NCBI GenBank assembly: GCA_040387195.1
Contig: JAZKEF010000011.1
Coordinates: 248,001-312,000, forward strand
Direction: 5' to 3'
Source of the DNA: UKL13-3 sp040387195
GTDB lineage: Bacteria > Bacteroidota > Bacteroidia > UKL13-3
DNA: 64,000 bases
In this document: positions 60,776-64,000 of the stretch, one piece after another
How positions within the stretch are numbered: the stretch's first letter is position 1
How the letters are laid out: each line of letters begins with the position of its first letter
Notes under the pieces: generated by a model
Database searches by the model: none
What the model was told of the DNA's origin: nothing
What the model saw: only the letters and a program-made list of their open reading frames with translations
Program-made: the position numbers and the translations under genes

Positions 60776-63700
60776 TGTAGTTTGGGTGATTGCTCCCGGA
60801 CTGTATGAAGTTGTTGTATTGCTGATGGTAGTCCATGAAGTAAACGGAGCCACTGAGCTTTCCCAGCGATCTACCGTTCCTGCAAGACTTGTTATGGTTA
60901 AGCCTGCAGCTGTGGCACCCATACATATAGGGGCTGCACCTGTGATGGTACCTCCCACTGTTCCGCTTGTTACATTCACCATTGCCGAATCCGAATGGAT
61001 ACTGCTACAGGTACCACTTTGTATGATTGCCCTGAAAGCTGTGGTGATGGTTAATGATCCGGATGAGTAGCTATTGTTGGTGTCAGCTATGGTTGTCCAG
61101 GATGTGAATGGTGAAACAGCACTCTCCCATCTGATAACTTTCCCTGTTTGGCCAATTACCGTTAATGGTCCGCTACTCGAACCGGAACAAATCGGAGACG
61201 CACCGGAGATTGTTCCTCCAATGCTTACCGGAGCAACCATTACGATGAACGAATCACTGTTTACATTAGGACATACCCCGCTTGCGATAACTGCACGGTA
61301 TGCAGTTGATGCCGTAAGCACCGGAGTGGTATAACCTGTTGTTGTATTACTGATATTGGTCCATGAGGTATAAGGTGCTACAGCACTCTCCCAGCGAACA
61401 ATTGTTCCAACGTGATTGCTGAGGGTTAAGGCAGCGGTTAGTCCGGTACAAATATTAGATGTTCCGTTTACTGCTCCTTTTGTTGCCGGCACATTAATGG
61501 TTACCATAGTTGATGCTGAATTTACCTCGGTACAACCGGTTCCTTGCTGCACAATTGCACGGAATGCAGTTGTTTGCATTAAAGCGGGTGCAGTATAATT
61601 AGTGCCGGTGTGTGTTATGCCTGTCCATGATGTAAACGGAGACACTGCCTTTTCCCAGCGTACCACCGAACCTGTATTACCTGCAAGCGAAAGCAATGCA
61701 GAAGATGAGCCTGTACAAATGGTTGACCCGCCTGATACCGAACCTCCTGTTGCAATCGGAATAATAGCAACAACCGTTGAATCGGATATTGCCGTACCAC
61801 AGGTTCCCAATTGCACTACTGCACGGAAAGCTGTTGATTGTGTTAGTGTACCGGAAATATAAGTTGGATTGGTATTGTTGATGGTTGTCCATGATGTATA
61901 AGGAGCAACCGCACTTTCCCAGCGAATCACAGAACCGTTATTGCCACTTAGTGTTAATGTTCCTGAAGTTGTTCCGGAACAAATGGAAGAACCACCATTC
62001 ACCGCTCCACCTGTTACAAGTGGTGTTACAGTAACTATGGCCGAATCGGAATTGGCAATACCACACGCACCACTTTGAACCACCGCACGGAAGGCCGTGG
62101 TTTGTGTCAATGAACCCGAAGTATAGCTTGTGTTGGTATTCACAATGGTTGTCCAGGAGCTGAAAGGAGCAACTGATTTTTCCCAACGGATAACCGTACC
62201 TGTTTGTCCGCTTAAGCTTAATAAGGCCGAAGGAGTATTATAACAAATGGTGCTTCCTCCGCTCACCAATCCTTTTACCACAAAAGGTGTAACGGTTACA
62301 ATGGTGGAGTCGGAATTGGCAATACCACAACTTCCGCTTTGCACCACTGCCCTGAAGGCTGTTGTTTGGGTTAATGCCCCTGAGGTGTATGTTGTATTAG
62401 TATTGGAGATGGCAGTCCAGCTGGTAAATGGAGCGGTGGCAATTTCCCAACGCAACAATGAACCAGTTTGACCACTCAGTGTTAATACTCCAGATGAAGA
62501 GCCCGGGCAGATGGTTGAACCACCGCTTACGGCACCTTTCACTACATTAGGTGTAACTGTTACCACGGTTGAATCAGAGTTGGCAATACCACATGTCCCT
62601 ATTTGCACCACAGCGCGGAAGGCCATGGTTTGGGTAAGCGGTCCTGATGTATAACTGGTATTTGTATTGGCAATGGCAGTCCATGACATAAACGGAACAG
62701 GCGAACTTTCCCAACGCACAATCGATCCTGTTTGTCCAATAAGACTTAACGTTCCTGAAGTTGCTCCCGCACAGATATTAGATCCTCCTAACATTGAACC
62801 GTTTACCACTAGTTGCGTAATGCTCACAATGGTTGAGTCGGAATTGGCAGTTGTACAAATACCTGTTTGCACCACTGCTCTGAATGCGGTGTTTTGCATC
62901 AACGGTCCTGAAACATAATTGGTATTTGTATTTGCAATGGTAGTCCAGGAAGTATATGGCGCAACGGCACTTTCCCAACGGATTACGGTGCCTACCTGTC
63001 CGGCCAGGGTTAATGTTCCCGAAGTGGCACCCAAACAAATGGCTGATCCTCCGCTCACACTACCCCCAAATGGAAGTGGGGTAACCGTAACAACTGTTGA
63101 ATCGGAATTGGCAACTCCGCACGCACCGCTTTGTACTACCGAACGGAAGGCTGTGGTTTGCGTTAAGGTTGTTGATGTATAAGTTGTAGCGGTATTGGCT
63201 ATGGTTGTCCACGAGGTAAATGGTGAAACCGCTTTTTCCCAGCGAATAACAGCACCTGTTTGACCACTAAGGGTAAGCAATGTAGAAGTAGCTCCGTTAC
63301 AAATGGTACTTCCTCCGCTAACAGCACCCTTCACTACCAGCGGTGTAACCGTTACGATTGTTGAATCGGAATTGGCAACTCCGCACGCACCACTCTGCAC
63401 CACTGCGCGGAAGGCTGTGTTTTGGGTTAATGCTGTTGATGTATACGTTGTGGCGGTATTAACGATGGTAGTCCATGACGTATAAGGTGCATTGGCACGC
63501 TCCCAACGAACAACCGAACCTGTTTGTCCCCCCAATGTAAGCAAGCCTGATGTAGACCCTGAACATACGGTTGCACCTCCGGTAACAGATCCTTTAACTA
63601 CAAGTGGGGTAACCGTAACAATGGTTGAATCGGAATTGGCAACCCCGCAGGCGCCACTTTGCACTACTGCACGGAAGGCCGTGTTTTGGGTTAATGTTGG

Positions 63701-64000
63701 AGATGTATACGTTGTAATTGTGTTTGCAATGGTTGTCCATGAAGTATAGGGTGCATTGGCGCGCTCCCATCTGAGAATTGTTCCGGTGTGCCCGGCCAGG
63801 GTAAGCGGTCCAGAAACTGTTCCGGAGCATATAGTTGTACCACCTGTAACAGCACCTTTAACAACCAATGGCGTAATGGTAACAACTGTTGAATCGGAGT
63901 TGGCAATTCCACAACTTCCACTTTGAACCACTGCACGGAAGGCTGTGTTTTGAGAAACAGCAGTTGCCGTATAGGTTGTAGCAATATTCGAAATGGTAAC
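60776..64000 (-). CDS. giant Ig-like repeat surface protein, middle part (N-terminus outside window)
   Basis: The frame is open through the window end on the minus strand, so the start lies beyond base 64000. It holds about twelve repeats of 88 residues (264 bp; some 261), with cores such as SGQTGSVVRWERANAPYTSWTTI, TYTS..LTQNTAFRAVVQSG and VANSDSTIVTVTPLVVKGAVTGG. Together with the other half at least 17-18 repeats are visible, and the full protein must exceed 2,000 residues. The nearly identical repeats suggest recent tandem expansion and explain the assembly gap. Likely an adhesin or surface-layer-type protein exported by T9SS; the ligand is unknown. Confidence 0.88.

Larger units (their letters stand above)
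59420..64000. repeat. 264-bp coding tandem repeats
   Basis: The word GAATCGGA(A/G)TTGGC recurs at 63099, 63363, 63627 and 63891, exactly 264 bases apart. Related but more diverged units go back to about 59420. They encode the 88-residue Ig-like repeats of the giant surface protein. The frequent plus-strand reading frames of 80-90 codons here are only shadows of this periodicity. Confidence 0.9.

Noticed and set aside
59551..63749. Many plus-strand frames of 60-90 codons opposite the giant repeat gene
   Set aside because: They recur with the 264-bp period and are antisense shadows of the repeat; none has start-site or protein support.

Overview
The window looks like chromosomal DNA of a Bacteroidota bacterium, most likely near Chitinophagales/Sphingobacteriales. 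Five encoded proteins carry C-terminal sorting domains of the type IX secretion system (T9SS). The gene content is typical of the phylum: DUF2911, DUF3667, DUF1501/DUF1800, START-like, GxxExxY and RibBA proteins. Starts often lack a clear Shine-Dalgarno site, and the rnpB promoter matches the Bacteroidota TTTG/TAnnTTTG pattern. Two N runs (28183-28282 and 60766-60775), both inside repeats, indicate a scaffolded draft or metagenome assembly.

Layout. 1-9.3 kb holds a truncated PspC-type membrane protein, a START-like protein, an LptF/LptG permease with a glycosyltransferase, a small protein with a nucleotidyltransferase, ribBA, a hot-dog thioesterase with an atypical SDR, and a DUF2911 protein. 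9.3-24.6 kb is almost all minus strand: Na+/solute symporter and YciI protein, GxxExxY cassette A, a PIG-L deacetylase, the DUF1501/DUF1800 secreted pair, fdhD, GxxExxY cassette B, a THEP1-MobA fusion, a membrane protein, an MFS efflux pump and a histidine kinase. 24.7-34.3 kb has a DEAD-box helicase, a GNAT protein, an NRDE protein, a 63-bp satellite array with an assembly gap, two overlapping lipoprotein genes, a DUF2306 protein and HrpB. 34.3-35.3 kb is a REP-palindrome array beside an IS200-type (RAYT-like) transposase. 35.4-47.6 kb contains a CPBP protease, a DUF3667 protein, T9SS-exported proteins including a subtilase, a DJ-1/PfpI lipoprotein, a fatty-acid desaturase, a TPR protein and ppk1. 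47.8-51 kb contains rnpB and a four-gene lipoprotein/membrane protein/histidine kinase/response regulator operon. 51-64 kb contains two propeller-like proteins, a relic of the gyrA 3' end, gyrA, and a giant Ig-like repeat surface protein that runs off the window.

The most interesting content is between and around the genes. (1) Two GxxExxY genes each sit inside long imperfect terminal inverted repeats, like small mobile cassettes. (2) A transposase gene lies next to an array of eight REP-like palindromes. (3) Three copies of a short inverted-repeat element end in GCCACAGATT-like arms. (4) A gyrA-derived pseudogene with its terminator lies about 2 kb from gyrA. (5) The 10-N gap in the giant gene can be closed by a 7-bp contig overlap that restores the reading frame. 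No rRNA, tRNA, CRISPR array or recognisable antiphage island was seen.
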